Assembly (NCBI RefSeq): GCF_040448675.1
Contig: NZ_CP159289.1
Span: 2,046,001 to 2,110,000 of the forward strand
Direction of reading: 5' to 3'
DNA: 64,000 nt
DNA from: Dyadobacter sp. 676
GTDB taxonomy: Bacteria > Bacteroidota > Bacteroidia > Cytophagales > Spirosomataceae
Shown here: one piece after another, positions 61,745-64,000 of the stretch
How the letters are laid out: the number at the start of each line of letters is the position of its first letter
Position numbering within the stretch: position 1 is the stretch's first letter
Position numbers and translations under genes: made by a program
Notes under the pieces: model-generated
What the model was told of the DNA's origin: nothing
Database searches by the model: none
What the model saw: the letters and a program-made list of their open reading frames with translations, nothing else

Positions 61745-63524
61745 ATGTTACGTACACATACCTGCGGGGAATTAAGCTTAGGACATGTAAATCAAGACGT
61801 TGTATTATGTGGTTGGGTTCAGCGCGTCCGCGACAAGGGAGGCATGATCTGGCTCGACCTGCGTGACCGTTACGGCATCACCCAGCTTCTTTTCGAAGAG
61901 GGCAAAACCCCCCGCAAATGTGTTGGAAACCGCCCGCTCGCTGGGCCGCGAATTCGTGATTTCGGCCAGGGGCGCGGTAATAGAGCGCCTTGCCAAAAAT
62001 GACAAAATCGCTACCGGCGATATCGAGATCCGCGTATCGGAACTCAGCATTCTGAACCCCGCCAAACTGCCCCCATTCCTGATCGAAGATGAAACCGACG
62101 GCGGCGACGATATCCGCATGAAGTACCGCTACCTCGACCTGCGCAGGAACGTGGTGCGTAAAAACCTGCAATTGCGCCATCAAGTGGCACGCCATACCCG
62201 CGCTTACCTCGATAATCTGAATTTCATCGAGGTCGAAACGCCGGTCCTGATCAAATCCACGCCGGAAGGTGCCCGCGATTTCGTGGTGCCCAGCCGTATG
62301 AACCCCGGTGAGTTTTACGCATTGCCGCAATCGCCGCAGACCTTCAAACAGCTTCTGATGGTGGCCGGCTTCGACCGCTATTATCAGATCGTGAAGTGTT
62401 TCCGCGACGAGGACCTGCGCGCCGACCGTCAGCCCGAGTTTACGCAGATCGACTGTGAAATGTCGTTTGTAACCCAGGAAGACGTTTTGAATACCTTCGA
62501 AGGCATGATCCGCGAGCTTTTCAGCAAAGTCAAGGGGATCGATCTGCCGGAAGTGCCGCGTATGACTTACGCCGACGCGATGCGTCTGTACGGTTCGGAC
62601 AAACCGGATATACGCTTTGATATGCAATTTGTGGAGCTGAAAGGCGAAGAGCGAGACCTCACCTCCGGAAAAGGTTTCGGTGTGTTCGACGATGCCGGCC
62701 TTGTTGTAGGTATCTGCGCCCCAGGCTGCGCCGCTTATACGAGAAAGCAGATCGACGAACTGACCGACTGGATCAAACGTCCTCAGATCGGTGCGAAGGG
62801 CCTGGTATATGTCCGTTACAACACCGATGAATCAATCAAATCGTCCGTAGACAAATTTTATACGGAAGAAGAGCTTAAAAAATGGGTTGAAGCGTTTGAT
62901 GCAAAGCCGGGTGATCTTTTGCTGATCCTGTCGGGACAAGGCGATAAAACACGCAAGCAGCTCAATGAGTTGCGGCTCGAAATGGGCTCACGCCTGGGCC
63001 TGCGCAATCCGGACGAATATCGGGTGTTGTGGGTGGTCGATTTCCCGTTACTGGAATTCGGCGAAGAAGAAAACCGCTGGTTTGCAATGCACCACCCGTT
63101 CACCAGCCCCAAACCGGAGGATATCGAGTTGCTGGATAAAAATTTGGGCCTGGTACGGGCCAATGCATACGATATGGTGATCAACGGCGTTGAAGTGGGC
63201 GGAGGTTCCGTGCGGATTTTTGAAAAAGAGCTGCAACGAAAAATGTTCGAAATCCTCGGATTTTCAGCGGAAGAGGCGCAGGAACAATTCGGTTTCCTGA
63301 TGAATGCATTTGAATTCGGCGCTCCTCCTCATGCGGGGATTGCATTCGGTTTCGACAGGCTTTGCTCTATATTCGGCGGTGCCGATTCCATCCGGGATTT
63401 TATTGCATTCCCTAAAAACAATTCGGGTCGCGATGTGATGATCGATTCGCCTTCGCCTATCTCCGAAGCACAGCTGAAAGAGCTTGCAATACAGGTAGAG
63501 GGCGTCAATTCCGGATCAAAATGA
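61745..63524 (+). CDS. aspS: Aspartyl-tRNA synthetase, apparent frameshift near the start
   Basis: A class II synthetase that charges tRNA-Asp. Frame one reads [20 protein letters not shown] through [20 protein letters not shown] to EEGKTP. After a six-C run at 61908-61913 the next frame continues as [20 protein letters not shown] to the end at 63524; removing one C restores 592 residues, normal for the bacterial type. The anticodon OB domain is at the start, motif 2 appears as [19 protein letters not shown], the insert GAD domain is between about 290 and 420, and motif 3 is GIAFGFDRL. The gene is essential, so the frameshift is almost surely a sequence error. Confidence 0.93.
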
Positions 63525-63563
63525 TCACGGTCCGCCGGATAATTTAAATAAAATAAGATTTTG

Positions 63564-63571
63564 TAGATTTG
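63564..63571 (+). promoter_or_regulatory. -7 promoter box before the SLBB-type gene
   Basis: TAGATTTG fits TAnnTTTG and lies 75 bases before the start codon at 63647. Confidence 0.4.
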
Positions 63572-63646
63572 CCCCGAGCTTACTTAAATTTAACCCCAGG
63601 GCCTTCCGCGAACGGAAAGCTGCTGACTGTAATTAAACTACACTGC

Positions 63647-64000
63647 ATGCATTATCAATCCTTTCTAAGAAATTATTTCAGGAATGCCTTTATGTTGTTG
63701 CTCCTCCTGGCCAGCATCGGGGTTTTTGCTCAGAACAATACTTCTCCTCAGCTTCCAACCGCGGATCCGACGCAACCTAAGATCGATCCGACCCAGGTGA
63801 CCAATCAGCAGGCCGTCGATTTTTATAATCAGGCAAAGTCGGCGGGTATGTCCGATATGGACATCGAAAGGGCCGCGCTGCAAAGGGGCTATACACTGGA
63901 TCAGATATCGGCGATGCGCAAACGGCTGCAACAAAAACCGAACGAAAAGCAGACCGACGATCCCAACCGTGACGAGCTCGACGAAACGAGAGAACAGGAC
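63647..64000 (+). CDS. Start of an SLBB-type polysaccharide export protein (partial)
   Basis: The first 118 codons of a gene running off the window. A signal peptide includes FMLLLLLASIGVFAQ. It is followed by a Pro/Thr/Asn-rich stretch and by a helical unit ending QAKSAGMSDMDIERAALQRG and YTLDQISAMRKRLQQ. The helix phrase with SGMSDxDIExAALxRGYTxxQI is what precedes the Poly_export/SLBB domains in large Bacteroidota capsule export proteins. The SLBB domains themselves would lie outside, so the call is moderate. It is downstream of aspS with its own promoter. Confidence 0.6.
   Translation, partial: MHYQSFLRNYFRNAFMLLLLLASIGVFAQNNTSPQLPTADPTQPKIDPTQVTNQQAVDFYNQAKSAGMSDMDIERAALQRGYTLDQISAMRKRLQQKPNEKQTDDPNRDELDETREQD

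Noticed and set aside
1..64000. tRNA or rRNA genes in intergenic regions
   Set aside because: No cloverleaf-like sequence or conserved rRNA segment was seen; a covariance-model scan would settle this.

Overview
The window reads as chromosomal DNA of a Bacteroidota bacterium of the order Cytophagales; a Dyadobacter-like member of the Spirosomataceae is my best guess. The reasons are TAnnTTTG-type -7 promoter boxes, two proteins with Por-type (type IX) secretion tails, TonB receptor and HmuY-like lipoproteins, a GntR-controlled rhamnose isomerase with a fused aldolase/dehydrogenase, and a moderately GC-rich base composition. The genus is inference. No rRNA, tRNA, CRISPR array, prophage or insertion sequence was found.

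Layout. 1-1.6 kb: end of an IleS-like gene, a frameshifted DUF6934-type gene with a small partner, and a short-chain dehydrogenase. 2-6.7 kb: a DeoR regulator divergent from a 5'-nucleotidase, a toxin-like gene fragment, uvrB and a JmjC-like cupin. 6.9-9.1 kb: an AraC regulator, a VOC protein, a small protein and a YceI protein. 9.2-13.6 kb: a probable heme-uptake operon (TonB receptor plus two HmuY-like proteins) behind a duplicated TTAGTCTAA element. 13.7-15.4 kb: a YdeI/DUF1801 protein and a GNAT-SRPBCC fusion. 15.7-22.2 kb: a secreted protein and a complete RND efflux system. 22.2-27.3 kb: an AT-richer block of secreted esterases next to a small XRE regulator with twin palindromes.

27.4-34.7 kb: Prc protease with an FKBP isomerase, atpA-atpG, a LolA-like protein and a YceI protein. 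34.9-38 kb: a GHMP kinase resembling plant glucuronokinase, GalU and an SDR, with opposed 7-bp repeat arrays in front of galU. 38.2-46.7 kb: a CNNM/CorC protein, DUF763, a broken Uma2 gene, a large heme-binding HEAT-repeat lipoprotein and membrane or unknown proteins. 46.7-49.7 kb: an MFS transporter, ArfB and a DUF6600-like secreted protein. 49.8-54.4 kb: the rhamnose regulator and enzymes. 54.7-61.7 kb: a plant-like LRR protein with a type IX tail, then an operon of an S9 peptidase, a CocE/NonD hydrolase and a lipoprotein. 61.7-64 kb: aspS and the start of an SLBB-type polysaccharide export gene.

At least seven genes, including the essential aspS, are broken by one-base length differences, nearly all in homopolymer runs, and each reads through normally if one base is added or removed. 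This points to homopolymer errors in the assembly rather than to true gene loss. The least explained items are the glucuronokinase-like/GalU pair with its repeat leader, the 10-bp helical-pitch repeat arrays in front of two exported-protein genes, the DUF6934/small-protein pair, and intrinsic terminators sitting inside the atp and rha gene pairs.
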